Positions 46,288 to 55,012 of a stretch of 64,000 nt of DNA are shown one piece after another; within the stretch, counting starts at the first letter, position 1; every line of letters starts with the position of its first letter. A program made the position numbers and the translations under genes. The notes below the pieces were generated by a model that ran no database searches, had not been told where the DNA came from, and saw nothing but the letters and a program-made list of their open reading frames with translations. The stretch is from Pseudomonas graminis (GTDB taxonomy: Bacteria; Pseudomonadota; Gammaproteobacteria; Pseudomonadales; Pseudomonadaceae), in the NCBI RefSeq assembly GCF_900111735.1, contig NZ_FOHW01000001.1, positions 237,312 to 301,311 on the forward strand. Reading direction: 5' to 3'.

Positions 46288-47481
46288 TTAAACATCGTAA
46301 GCCTCCAGCGCCTGGCGAATAACCTGCAGGGCCCCTTCAAAAGCGTCAGGGTCACGGGCCAGGGCCAGGCGCACGAAAGAGCGGCCCTGCTCCGGATGGC
46401 TCCAGAAGAAATAGCGACCGGGAAGAACGTAGGCCTGATGGGTCAGCAGGTAGGCTTGCAGGTCATCGCCCGAGAGGTCATCGCGCTGGATTTCAAACCA
46501 CGCAACGCTGGTCTCAATGGCCGGCTCGACGTAACGCAGCATCGTGCCATCAAGGTATTCCCGTGCCACCCTTCGGTTGGTCTGCAGCACGTCGCGAACC
46601 GAGGCAAAGCCATCGGCCTCGCTGTCGTTGATGTATTCGGTGACGACCTGAAGAATGAAGGGCGAGACGTTGAGCAGCACGCTGGTCACGATGCTGTAGA
46701 TCTCGGGGTTCAGCCGACGGCTGCTCATCAAGGTGGCGCACTTGGTGTCTTGCAGTGGCCAGGTTTTGCCCGTGTCCTCCATCACCAGGTAGTCGGTGCC
46801 GATTTCGTCGAGAATCGCGTAGGCATCGACACGTTGACCGCCAGCCACCTTCAGAAAGGAGGCGAAGCAGAAGTCCAGAATCAGGATCTTGTCGTGATCG
46901 CGGCAGTATTTCGCGACTTCGATAAAGGTTTCCGGGCCCTCGGCGAACATGGACGTGCCAGTCGGGTTGTTCGGGTCCACCAGGAAAATCGCGTCAACCG
47001 CCGATGCGGTTTCCTGCAGCAGGCGGTAGACCTGCGTGGGATCGGCAAGAATGGCTTCCGGCAGCGGCGTCATCGGCACTTCCATGTGCTTGAGCAAATC
47101 GTGAAGATTGTCGAAGCACGGCTCGATCAGCGCGACGCTCATGTCGTGCTTGCGCAGGAAGGTGGCCGTGATGTGCATCGCGACGGAGGCGGCGTACACC
47201 AGGTAGATCTCATCGCTGCGCTGCAGCGCGTGGTGCTGACCGTGAAACTGGTAGAACGCCTTGATGAACGCTTGCTCGCTCTCGTATTGGGTCAGCGTCT
47301 GCGCGCGTTGCCACAGCTGGGGCAGCTTTCGGACGATTTCGGCCTGGGTGCAGCTCTGGTTTTGGTGGGTATGGGCGTCGGCAAGATTGTGCCGGGTTTT
47401 CAGAGCAGAAATTTCATGCTGAGTAATGTCTTCCAGGACACGTGCTTCAAGCGTACTGACGGGCTGGGCAGAGAACGTCAT
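46288..47481 (-). CDS. rohP: MppP/RohP-like PLP-dependent arginine oxidase
   Basis: A 397-residue fold-type I PLP enzyme. The PLP lysine is Lys239 in MEDTGKTWPL, with DPNNPTG at 169-175. Its N-terminal helix aligns without gaps to the arginine hydroxylase MppP: EDITQHE keeps the catalytic Thr (Thr20) and NLADAHTHQ keeps the catalytic His (His37) that ordinary aminotransferases lack. MppP and RohP use O2 and PLP to turn L-arginine into 4-hydroxy-2-ketoarginine. First gene of the five-gene operon, 10 bp before the DUF6190-like gene. The leader upstream holds no second gene. Confidence 0.88.
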   Translation of the reverse strand: MTFSAQPVSTLEARVLEDITQHEISALKTRHNLADAHTHQNQSCTQAEIVRKLPQLWQRAQTLTQYESEQAFIKAFYQFHGQHHALQRSDEIYLVYAASVAMHITATFLRKHDMSVALIEPCFDNLHDLLKHMEVPMTPLPEAILADPTQVYRLLQETASAVDAIFLVDPNNPTGTSMFAEGPETFIEVAKYCRDHDKILILDFCFASFLKVAGGQRVDAYAILDEIGTDYLVMEDTGKTWPLQDTKCATLMSSRRLNPEIYSIVTSVLLNVSPFILQVVTEYINDSEADGFASVRDVLQTNRRVAREYLDGTMLRYVEPAIETSVAWFEIQRDDLSGDDLQAYLLTHQAYVLPGRYFFWSHPEQGRSFVRLALARDPDAFEGALQVIRQALEAYDV

Positions 47482-47631
47482 GAGGAATCCCTCTCATTGT
47501 GGGTTGTTATCGAGGTTGCCCCACAATGATTCTGTTTTCTTTTTCGCCCCGAAACTGTACCTAGGTACAGGACCCGTTCCTCCCGCAGATTTGCCCGCAG
47601 CGCCTGTGCAAAAGGCGCAGCGGGCGTTTAC

Positions 47632-48330
47632 TCAAGCGATGCCCAGCCGTGCAGCCGCGAAGACCGCTTGCTTGGCGGTGTCAACCTGGAGCTTGCGCAC
47701 GATGTTGGCCATGTGGAACTTGACCGTGCGCACGCGGATATCACAGATGCAGGCGATCTCGCTGTAGGACTTGCCGAGCGACACCCAGCCGAGAATCGCG
47801 TGCTCGCGGACCGTGAGTGGCGGCTCTGCGGTGTCCTGCGCCATCGAGTCCGGATTCATGCCGCTGTGGAACGCCACCAACGCCAGCTGCAGTGTCCCTT
47901 TGATGTGCTGGATCTGGTGATGGAAGTGCGGGTTCTGCTCGCGGTTGAACAGACTCAACAGCCCCATGCGTTGTTGCGGGTCGTGGACGACGAAGGTGTA
48001 GCCGTCCTGCATCGAGAACTCCCGGGTGAGCTGCTCGAATGCGCCCTGCCCCTGCACCGGGTTGCGCCGGTAGGCCTCGTTCCAGTGGAAAGGCGCGACT
48101 CTTTGCACACCGTGGAAAATGATCGGGTCGAACCGGTGCAGCGCCTCGCTGCAGTACTTGCGCTGCCAGGCAATGGGGAAGCTCGACAGGAAGTTCGACA
48201 GGCCAAAGGTGCGTTTGTCGATCGTGGCATAGGTGAAGGGGCAGTCGATTTCGCAGGGCAAATGCTCGATCAGAGTGGCCAGGTTAGGATCCTGGCCCGG
48301 CCTGACGAGAAGCGGAGCGTTGAAATGCAT
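47632..48330 (-). CDS. LuxR-type quorum-sensing regulator (solo)
   Basis: A 232-residue regulator with an N-terminal autoinducer-binding domain and a C-terminal HTH (LTVREHAILGWVSLGKSYSE, then VRTVKFHMANIVRKL). The acyl-homoserine-lactone pocket residues of TraR/LuxR are at matching spacings: Trp55, Tyr59, Asp68, Pro69, Trp83 and Gly110. No luxI is in the window. It lies 150 bp upstream of the azomycin-like operon on the same strand and probably controls it. I chose the third in-frame Met (48330), 9 bp after AAAGAAG; 48339 is an alternative. Confidence 0.88.
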   Translation of the reverse strand: MHFNAPLLVRPGQDPNLATLIEHLPCEIDCPFTYATIDKRTFGLSNFLSSFPIAWQRKYCSEALHRFDPIIFHGVQRVAPFHWNEAYRRNPVQGQGAFEQLTREFSMQDGYTFVVHDPQQRMGLLSLFNREQNPHFHHQIQHIKGTLQLALVAFHSGMNPDSMAQDTAEPPLTVREHAILGWVSLGKSYSEIACICDIRVRTVKFHMANIVRKLQVDTAKQAVFAAARLGIA

Positions 48331-48370
48331 GATCAGCATCTTCTTTTTATGGGCATCAGGCGGGTGGGGT

Positions 48371-49000
48371 TCAGGTTTCCTGGCGGGATGTTGCCAGCCC
48401 TCGCTTGACGGCCGGTCGCTGCTCGATACTCTGCAACCACGTGCGCACCGCCGCAAAGGGCGAGATATCCAGGTTCAGTTCTTCGTAGGTCCGCAGCCAG
48501 GTAAACAGCGCGATGTCGGCGATGGTGTAGCAGCCGCCGGCGATGTACTCGCGATTGGCAAGTTGGCCGTTCACCACCTCGTAAAGCCGCAGCGACTCGT
48601 TACGGTAGCGATCCAGCGCCTGATCGTTTGCGATGCTGCTGGCATGGCGGAACCACCAGAGCTGGCCGAGCATCGGCCCCACGCTTGCGATCTGGAAACT
48701 CAGCCATTGCTGGACGCGCAGCTTTTCGTCCCGGCCCTGGCCCCCGAGTGAGTCGTGCTGATCAGCCAGATAAGTGAGAATCACCGCCGACTCAAACAGC
48801 GTCACGCCGCTACCGCGATCAATCAGGACCGGGATTTTTCCGTTTGGATTGAGCGCAACGAAGTCAGGGGCTTTCTGCTCGCCCTTGTTGAGGTCGACGT
48901 GGGTCAGGGTGTAATCGAGACCGAGTTCTTCAAGGGCGATGGGGATTTTCTGGCCGTTGGGGGTATCGGCCGTGTAGAGGTGCAGCGAGGCAGTGTTCAT
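48371..49000 (-). CDS. Glutathione S-transferase
   Basis: Cytosolic GST of 209 residues. The N-terminal thioredoxin fold starts LHLYTADTPNGQKIPIALEE and carries NPNGKIPVLIDR and FESAVILTYL; the helical domain follows from about residue 88. It resembles the YfcG/YghU (Nu-class-like) group. Located just upstream of the LuxR solo, about 40 bp from it, and possibly co-transcribed. A link with detoxification of a reactive or nitro product is conceivable but not shown. Confidence 0.9.
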   Translation of the reverse strand: MNTASLHLYTADTPNGQKIPIALEELGLDYTLTHVDLNKGEQKAPDFVALNPNGKIPVLIDRGSGVTLFESAVILTYLADQHDSLGGQGRDEKLRVQQWLSFQIASVGPMLGQLWWFRHASSIANDQALDRYRNESLRLYEVVNGQLANREYIAGGCYTIADIALFTWLRTYEELNLDISPFAAVRTWLQSIEQRPAVKRGLATSRQET

Positions 49001-49088
49001 CGAAGGTTCCGTCCTTGTGGTTGCATTTGCAATGAGTCTGCATTATTCCTTTAGCAACCCGCAAGACAGTCACAGGAGTTTCATCTTC

Positions 49089-50159
49089 ATGGATAGCCTT
49101 CGTTTACAGCACACCGCCAAGACCGGATCCGCGGCCCGGGCATGCATCGAATGCATTGATCAGAGCCACCTTACCGAGGCGGTCACTCAGAGTTCTCCCC
49201 TCTTTACCGTTGTCGATCTGATCAAGCGCCTGGAGAGCGATCCGCGCAGCCGCGGGCAATTCTGGAAGATCAACGACCGTGCGTCCGAGCTTTCCACCGG
49301 CACTGCGATCAGTACATGGCCGCTGCGGTTCAGCGAGCCGGCGCGCAACGATGAGCGGCCGCTGTTCTACATGACCCAGTCAGCCACTTCCGCGCACCTC
49401 TCGATGCTCACGTCCCAGACCGGGCAACGGGGCATCATCCTCAACGACATCGAGTCGACACCCTCGCGATGGGCAAAAGGTGCTCACCCCTGGTTGCCGC
49501 TGTGGCTGGCCTCAAACCGGCACTGCATCCCTTTTGACCCCGCCACGGGCGATGAGGCCCGGGCCATTCTCGCCGGTGCACTCGATGAACTCTATGTGCA
49601 AGGATCGCCCGGTTTCTGCTACATGACGCTGCACGATGAAACCGGCGACGGGCTGGTGTGTGACCCTGCCCAGGCGTTTCTGGGAATGTACCGGTTGAAC
49701 CCGCAGCCCCCGGGCGCGCCGCATATCCGGTTACTGGGCGCGGGACTGATGCTGCGGGAGGTGCAAGCTGCCGCCAGGATCCTCCACGATGATTGGGGCA
49801 TCGCCGCCGAAGTGTGGAGCTGCCCCAGTTACACCAAGCTGGCGCGGGGCGCTGAGCGCCAGTCCCGACACAAACGCCTGTTGCGCGGCAAGGCCCCGAG
49901 GTCCAGTCATCTGCACGACTGCCTCGGCAATTCGCAGACCCCGGTGGTCGCCGTCACCGGGTATGCAGAGTTCGTCGCAGCACAACTGGCGGCGCATGTC
50001 CGGGGGCCGTTCGCCGCGCTCGGCGCCGATAGCCTGGAACCCCATCAACGCCTGGACCGCCACTGGATCGCGATGACGGCCTTGCGCGAACTGGCGAACC
50101 TTGAGCAGATCAGCACCTCGATGGTCAGCCAGGCGCTGAACCGCTACCGGCTGGTCTGA
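49089..50159 (+). CDS. AceE-like protein lacking the TPP-binding half
   Basis: A 356-residue protein that aligns with only the C-terminal third of homodimeric pyruvate dehydrogenase E1. IRLLGAGLMLREVQAAARIL, EVWSCPSYTKLARGAERQSR and PVVAVTGYAEFVAAQLAAHV match the AceE transketolase C-terminal domain. Part of the Pyr domain (TSQTGQRGIILNDIES) lies before it, but the thiamine-binding GDGE domain is absent. The ATG is preceded by AGGAG. It may regulate or assemble with the nearby full AceE. Its stop overlaps the tail of the convergent MarR gene. Confidence 0.72.
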   Translation: MDSLRLQHTAKTGSAARACIECIDQSHLTEAVTQSSPLFTVVDLIKRLESDPRSRGQFWKINDRASELSTGTAISTWPLRFSEPARNDERPLFYMTQSATSAHLSMLTSQTGQRGIILNDIESTPSRWAKGAHPWLPLWLASNRHCIPFDPATGDEARAILAGALDELYVQGSPGFCYMTLHDETGDGLVCDPAQAFLGMYRLNPQPPGAPHIRLLGAGLMLREVQAAARILHDDWGIAAEVWSCPSYTKLARGAERQSRHKRLLRGKAPRSSHLHDCLGNSQTPVVAVTGYAEFVAAQLAAHVRGPFAALGADSLEPHQRLDRHWIAMTALRELANLEQISTSMVSQALNRYRLV

Positions 50160-50608
50160 GAGGTTTTGCGGGACTGGCGGGCGTTGCGGCTGGCATTTTC
50201 GAGCGCGTCCGCAAACAGGCGCTTCTGATCCTCGTCGAACTCCACCAGAAACAGTTCTTCGACGGCCTGCTTGTAGACCTGCCAGATCTGCTTGCGCAGC
50301 CCCCGCCCGGCGTCGGTAATCCGGGCGATGGCGCCGCGCCCGTCGTCGAGGGACTTCTCCCGGGTGACCAGCCCCTCCTTCTCCAGGCGGTCAACCAGCC
50401 GCGTAAGGTTGTAGCGTTCAATGGCCATGACGTCAGCGAGCTCGTGCATTCTACGGGCGCCGTCCTGCCCGCTTTCGATACCCCAGAGTGCGTCGTACCA
50501 GTCGTACGGCGGCAGCTGTTCTTCGGCCAGTCGCCGCTCGATTTCCTTGATCAGACAGCGATGCGCCCGAATGAAGTTGTACCAGAGGTCTGGCGATGGG
50601 GTGGCCAT
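50144..50608 (-). CDS. MarR-family transcriptional regulator
   Basis: Winged-helix repressor of 154 residues. The core reads ELADVMAIERYNLTRLVDRL followed by EGLVTREKSLDDGRGAIARI, the recognition helix and wing. The start is the Met of MATPSPDLWY, next to a GATTGCA-N2-TGCAATC operator. It is divergent from the orphan aceE and convergent with the AceE-like half gene, so it probably represses aceE and itself. Confidence 0.9.
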   Translation of the reverse strand: MATPSPDLWYNFIRAHRCLIKEIERRLAEEQLPPYDWYDALWGIESGQDGARRMHELADVMAIERYNLTRLVDRLEKEGLVTREKSLDDGRGAIARITDAGRGLRKQIWQVYKQAVEELFLVEFDEDQKRLFADALENASRNARQSRKTSQTSR

Positions 50609-50630
50609 GGTATCTCCAAATCCTAGGGTT

Positions 50631-50683
50631 GATTGCAGTTGCAATCATAGCGGCAATGACGCTAGATTCAATTGCAATTGCAA
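50631..50683. promoter_or_regulatory. Two palindromic operators between marR-like and aceE-like genes
   Basis: A perfect dyad GATTGCA-GT-TGCAATC lies at 50631-50646 and a second, TTGCAATTGCAA, at 50672-50683, about 40 bp apart. They share the TTGCAA core and sit in the 125-bp divergent promoter region. They are likely binding sites for the MarR protein. Confidence 0.65.
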
Positions 50684-50733
50684 CGATGAGCGGGTTGAAC
50701 AACGACTCGCTGATGCCATTTTCAGGAGATGTA

Positions 50734-53406
50734 ATGATGGAACAGAGCTACCTGCTTCGCGACGAGGATCCACAAGAAACCCGCGAATGGATTGACTCCA
50801 TTGCATCGGTCGTCGAGGCAGAAGGCCGCCCCAGGGCCCACTTCCTGATCGACCAACTGCTCGATTTCGACGTTTCCGTCCACGGTGACTTCCACGGACG
50901 CGTCACCACCCCGTACGTGAACACCATTCCCCCCGAGCGCGAGCTGCCTTATCCGGGCGACCTTGGCATCGAAAAACGCCTCAACGCCTTCATCCGCTGG
51001 AACGCCCTGACCATGGTCCTGCGGGCCGGGAAACATTCAGGCGTCGGTGGCCACATCGCCACGTATGCCTCGGCGGCAGTTCTCTACGACGTGGGTTTCG
51101 ACCATTTTTTCCGCGGCCGGACAGACACCTTCGCCGGCGATCTGGTGTACATCCAGGGTCACTCGGCGCCGGGCATATACGGCCGGGCTTACACCGAGGG
51201 CCGTCTCACCGAAGCGCAACTGGATAACTTCCGCCGGGAAACCGATCGCGACGGTGTGTCGTCCTACCCTCACCCCCGCCTGATGCCCGATTTCTGGCAA
51301 TTCCCGACGGTGTCCATGGGACTGGGCCCGATCACGGCGGCTTACCAGGCGCGCTTTATGCGTTATCTGGAAAACCGTGGCCTCAAGGAGCATCAGGGCC
51401 GCAAGGTCTGGGCGTTCCTGGGCGACGGCGAAATGGACCAGCCGGAATCCCTGGCCGCCATTTCCCTTGCCGGGCGCGAGAAGCTCGACAACATCATTTT
51501 CGTCGTCAACTGCAACCTGCAACGTCTCGACGGGCCGGTGCGCGGGAACAGCAAAGTCATCCAGGAATTCGAAAGCCTGTACCGGGCAGCCGGCTGGAAC
51601 GTGATCAAGGTGATCTGGGGCGGTGGTTGGGACGAACTGTTGGCCAAAGACAAGTCCGGCCTGCTGCGTCAGCGCATGATGGAATGCGTCGACGGCGAGT
51701 ACCAGACCTACAAATCCCAGGACGGCGCTTACGTGCGCGAGCACTTCTTCGGCAAATATCCGGAATTGCTGGAGCTGGTCAGCGACATGACCGACGACCA
51801 GATCTGGAAGCTGACCCGCGGTGGCCACGACCCGGTCAAGGTCTACAACGCCTACGCTGCGGCGTCCCGCAAGACCGGACGGCCCACGGTGATCCTGGCG
51901 AAAACCGTTAAGGGTTTTGGCATGGGTGAGGCTGGCGAAGGCCAGAACATCAACCACCAGCTCAAGAAGATGGGTGGCGATGCGGTCAAGGCATTCCGCG
52001 ACCGCTTCGGGCTGGAGTTGGCCGATGATCAGTTGGGGGAAATGCCCTACCTGCGTCCCGCCGAAGACAGCGTCGAAGCCCGCTATCTCAAGGCGCGCCG
52101 CACAAGCCTCGGAGGCCAGATCCCCGCCCGGCACGCCCAGGTCGAGCCGTTGCAGATCCCGCCGTTGTCGGCGCTCGAGGTGCAGCTGAAAAGCACGGGT
52201 GATCGATCGATCTCCACCACCATGGCCTTCGTGCGCATCCTTGCCACGCTGTTGAAAGACCCGAACATCGGCAAGCTGATCGTCCCTATCGTGCCTGACG
52301 AGTCGCGCACCTTCGGCATGGAAAACCTGTTCCGCCAGATCGGCATTCATTCCCACGTCGGCCAGCTCTACACGCCGCAGGATGCCGGCACGCTGTCCTA
52401 CTACAAGGAAAGCGTTGACGGGCAAATCATGCAGGAAGGCCTGAATGAGTCCGGGGCGACGTCATCCTGGATCGCGGCAAGTACCTCCTACGCCAACCAT
52501 GGCGTGATGACCCTGCCGTTCTACATCTTCTATTCGATGTTCGGCTTCCAGCGCGTCGGCGATTTGCTCTGGGCAGCAGGCGACGCACGGGCCCGGGGCT
52601 TTTTGCTGGGCGCGACTTCTGGCCGTACCACCCTGATGGGGGAAGGCCTGCAGCATGACGATGGCCACAGCCACGTGATGTCGGCCACCGTGCCGTGCTG
52701 CGTGTCCTACGACCCGACCTATGCCTACGAGCTGGCGGTCATCGTCCACGACGGCATGCGTCGGATGTACGTCGATCAGGAGGACATTTACTACTACATC
52801 ACCCTGCTCAACGAGAACTACCCGCACCCCGAGCTGCCCGAAGGCGCCGAGCAAGGCATTCTCAAGGGCCTGTATCGACTGCCGATCGAACGCGAAAGGC
52901 AGTCTGATCGCCACGTTCAACTGATGGGCAGTGGCTCGATCCTTCCGGAAGTCATCGCTGCGGCGGAGATTCTTGCCAGCGAATATCAAGTCAGCAGCGA
53001 CGTCTGGAGCGCCACCAGCCTTACCGAGGTCCGCCGCGAGGCGCAGCAGATCGAGCGCTGGAACCTGCTGCATCCGCTTGAGGAGCCGAAAGTGCCGTAT
53101 CTGAGCGAGGTGCTCGGAGGGCATCCTGGCCCGGTCGTGGTCGCAACGGATTACATGAAAATCCACGCCGACCAGATCCGTCCCTGGATTGGCAATCGCC
53201 GCTTCGTCGCACTGGGCACCGATGGATTCGGCCAGTCGGACACTCGCGAAGCGCTGCGCCGGCACTTCGAAGTGGACCGTCAGTTTGTCGTACTGGCTGC
53301 CCTGAAGGCCTTGGCCGATGAAGGGGTGATTGACCGCCAGGTTGTCGCCAGCGCGCTGGCCGAGATGCAGATTGACGTCGAGAAGGTCGACCCGATCACG
53401 GTCTGA
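50734..53406 (+). CDS. aceE: Pyruvate dehydrogenase E1, homodimeric type (orphan copy)
   Basis: An 890-residue thiamine-diphosphate enzyme that decarboxylates pyruvate for the PDH complex. The TPP/Mg site is intact (VWAFLGDGEMDQPESLAAIS, then NLQRLDGPVRGN), as are SVGGHIATYASAA-type N-terminal motifs (GVGGHIATYASAAVLYDVGF) and the C-terminal transketolase domain (VQLMGSGSILPEVIAAAEIL). Starts at 50734 or 50737, 5-8 bp after AGGAG. No aceF or lpd is adjacent, unlike the housekeeping aceEF operon. It ends in a strong terminator. Confidence 0.93.
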   Translation: MMEQSYLLRDEDPQETREWIDSIASVVEAEGRPRAHFLIDQLLDFDVSVHGDFHGRVTTPYVNTIPPERELPYPGDLGIEKRLNAFIRWNALTMVLRAGKHSGVGGHIATYASAAVLYDVGFDHFFRGRTDTFAGDLVYIQGHSAPGIYGRAYTEGRLTEAQLDNFRRETDRDGVSSYPHPRLMPDFWQFPTVSMGLGPITAAYQARFMRYLENRGLKEHQGRKVWAFLGDGEMDQPESLAAISLAGREKLDNIIFVVNCNLQRLDGPVRGNSKVIQEFESLYRAAGWNVIKVIWGGGWDELLAKDKSGLLRQRMMECVDGEYQTYKSQDGAYVREHFFGKYPELLELVSDMTDDQIWKLTRGGHDPVKVYNAYAAASRKTGRPTVILAKTVKGFGMGEAGEGQNINHQLKKMGGDAVKAFRDRFGLELADDQLGEMPYLRPAEDSVEARYLKARRTSLGGQIPARHAQVEPLQIPPLSALEVQLKSTGDRSISTTMAFVRILATLLKDPNIGKLIVPIVPDESRTFGMENLFRQIGIHSHVGQLYTPQDAGTLSYYKESVDGQIMQEGLNESGATSSWIAASTSYANHGVMTLPFYIFYSMFGFQRVGDLLWAAGDARARGFLLGATSGRTTLMGEGLQHDDGHSHVMSATVPCCVSYDPTYAYELAVIVHDGMRRMYVDQEDIYYYITLLNENYPHPELPEGAEQGILKGLYRLPIERERQSDRHVQLMGSGSILPEVIAAAEILASEYQVSSDVWSATSLTEVRREAQQIERWNLLHPLEEPKVPYLSEVLGGHPGPVVVATDYMKIHADQIRPWIGNRRFVALGTDGFGQSDTREALRRHFEVDRQFVVLAALKALADEGVIDRQVVASALAEMQIDVEKVDPITV

Positions 53407-53422
53407 TTCGGCCCTGAGCATG

Positions 53423-53464
53423 ACGCAGAGACAGGCGTTTGGCCTGTCTCTGCGTTTGTGTTTT
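53423..53464 (+). terminator. Strong intrinsic terminator after aceE-like gene
   Basis: A perfect 14-bp stem (ACGCAGAGACAGGC and its complement) with a 5-nt loop, followed by TTGTGTTTT. It lies 17 bp after the aceE stop. Confidence 0.85.
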
Positions 53465-53610
53465 CAGCCCGTTGTTCTGGATCAGGGATAAAGCCCGCCA
53501 CCGCCTCTTGAAACCCTCGGCGCGGTCGGTGCCTGCGGGTTCTTTCTGCGGTTTGAACCGGACAGGGGCCAGTCTGCTCATGCCCGTGATTCAGAGAGCG
53601 AGAGACAAGA

Positions 53611-54948
53611 TCATGCTCGCTGACGCCGGCCCGGTACCGCTTGAACGGCGCGTTGTTCCTGACCCTGTCGCAACCGCGTGGCGGCAAGTGCGGCCACGAC
53701 CAGCACCACCGCAATCACCTTCATCCCGTTCATGGCGTTGCCCGTGCTTTGCTCGATCAGTCCCATCACCGAAGGCCCGACAAACCCGCCCAGCAGTCCG
53801 CAACTGTTCACAAAACCCAGCCCTCCCGCCAGTGCAGCCCCTTTCAGGCGTGACGCCGGATAAAGAAAGATGATCGACTGCACGACGAAAAACATCACTG
53901 CCGAGAGGCAGAAGCCCGTCAGGCTAATAACAGGCCCGGCGAGCGACGCAATGGCCAGTCCGAGGGCCATCGTCAGCAATCCTGCCACCAGCATGTGCCG
54001 CGCCCGCCGAGGGGTGCTGGCAAATTTAGGCAGGGCAATGGCGCCAATCGCTGCGGCGAGCCACGGCAGGGACGTCAGCAAGCCAATTTGAAGAGCGCTC
54101 ATCTCCCCATATTTACCGATGATGCCGGGGAGAAAAAAGATCACGGTGTACACAGTGATCTGATGGCAGAAGTAAACGAAGATCGCCAATAGAATCTGCG
54201 GCGTCAGGCACTGCTTCAGCCCATGACCGCCGTAACCCGTGCCCTCCTCTGCCTCGGTCGCCAGTTGGCGCTCGATCTGCTGCGCTTCGGCAGCACTCAA
54301 CCATGGCGCCTTGCTTGGCCGATCCGGAAGTTTCTTCCAGACCACGAAGGCAAAGAACACCGCCGGCAGCCCCTCAAGCATGAACATCCACTGCCATCCG
54401 CGCCAACCGAATACGCCGTCCAGTTGCATCAATGCTGCGCCCAAGGGGCCGCCGATGATGTTGGCCAGGCACACACCCAACAGAAAATACCCCGTGGCAC
54501 GGGCACGCTGCTCCCTCCCGAACCAGTAGGTGAGGTAGAGCATGACGCCGGGGAACAGGCCCGCCTCGGCGATACCCAGAAGCAGGCGCAGGAGGTAGAA
54601 GGACGTCTCGCCCTGGACGAAAGCCATGGCCGCCGAAATCAGCCCCCAGGTGATCATGATGCGGGCAATCCAGAAACGCGCGCCGACCCTGTGCATGATG
54701 AGGTTGCTGGGTATCTCGGACAGCGCATACGTCAGGAAAAACAGACCGGCCCCCAGGCCGTAGGCCGCCGCCGAAATGCCCAGATCAACGTCAAGGTGAT
54801 GCTTGGCCAGGGCGATGTTGGTGCGGTCCAGGAAACTCAGCACATACGCCGCTATCAGCAGCGGCATGAGTTTGGTGAAAAGCAACCTGTTCAGCGTTGC
54901 CGCGTCACGGGGAGGAGCATGGGGATCAAGCGTTCTTGTCATTGTCAT
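53611..54948 (-). CDS. MFS transporter (anion:cation symporter type)
   Basis: Inner-membrane transporter of 445 residues with 12 predicted helices. VLSFLDRTNIALAKHHLDVD near the N-terminus and GLFPGVMLYLTYWFGREQRA are typical of the ACS/phthalate-glucarate permease group, which imports organic acids and sugar acids. The start is the Met 8 bp after AGAGGA. Last gene of the GntR-controlled operon, 65 bp after another MFS gene. Confidence 0.88.
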   Translation of the reverse strand: MTMTRTLDPHAPPRDAATLNRLLFTKLMPLLIAAYVLSFLDRTNIALAKHHLDVDLGISAAAYGLGAGLFFLTYALSEIPSNLIMHRVGARFWIARIMITWGLISAAMAFVQGETSFYLLRLLLGIAEAGLFPGVMLYLTYWFGREQRARATGYFLLGVCLANIIGGPLGAALMQLDGVFGWRGWQWMFMLEGLPAVFFAFVVWKKLPDRPSKAPWLSAAEAQQIERQLATEAEEGTGYGGHGLKQCLTPQILLAIFVYFCHQITVYTVIFFLPGIIGKYGEMSALQIGLLTSLPWLAAAIGAIALPKFASTPRRARHMLVAGLLTMALGLAIASLAGPVISLTGFCLSAVMFFVVQSIIFLYPASRLKGAALAGGLGFVNSCGLLGGFVGPSVMGLIEQSTGNAMNGMKVIAVVLVVAALAATRLRQGQEQRAVQAVPGRRQRA

Positions 54949-55012
54949 GATACGAATCCTCTTGCTCGTGGTACGGGTCGGGGCGGCGCACTGAGCGCCG
55001 CAGGTGAGACAG

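Noticed and set aside
46288..47481. Enduracididine (MppP-MppQ-MppR) pathway
   Set aside because: The PLP enzyme fits, but the accompanying DapA-type aldolase, diiron oxidase and Rieske protein fit the azomycin set, and no MppQ- or MppR-like gene is present.
46249..47529. 426-codon open frame antisense to the MppP-like gene
   Set aside because: The minus-strand frame carries the PLP motifs and family alignment; the plus-strand frame is low-complexity in character and lacks a ribosome site.
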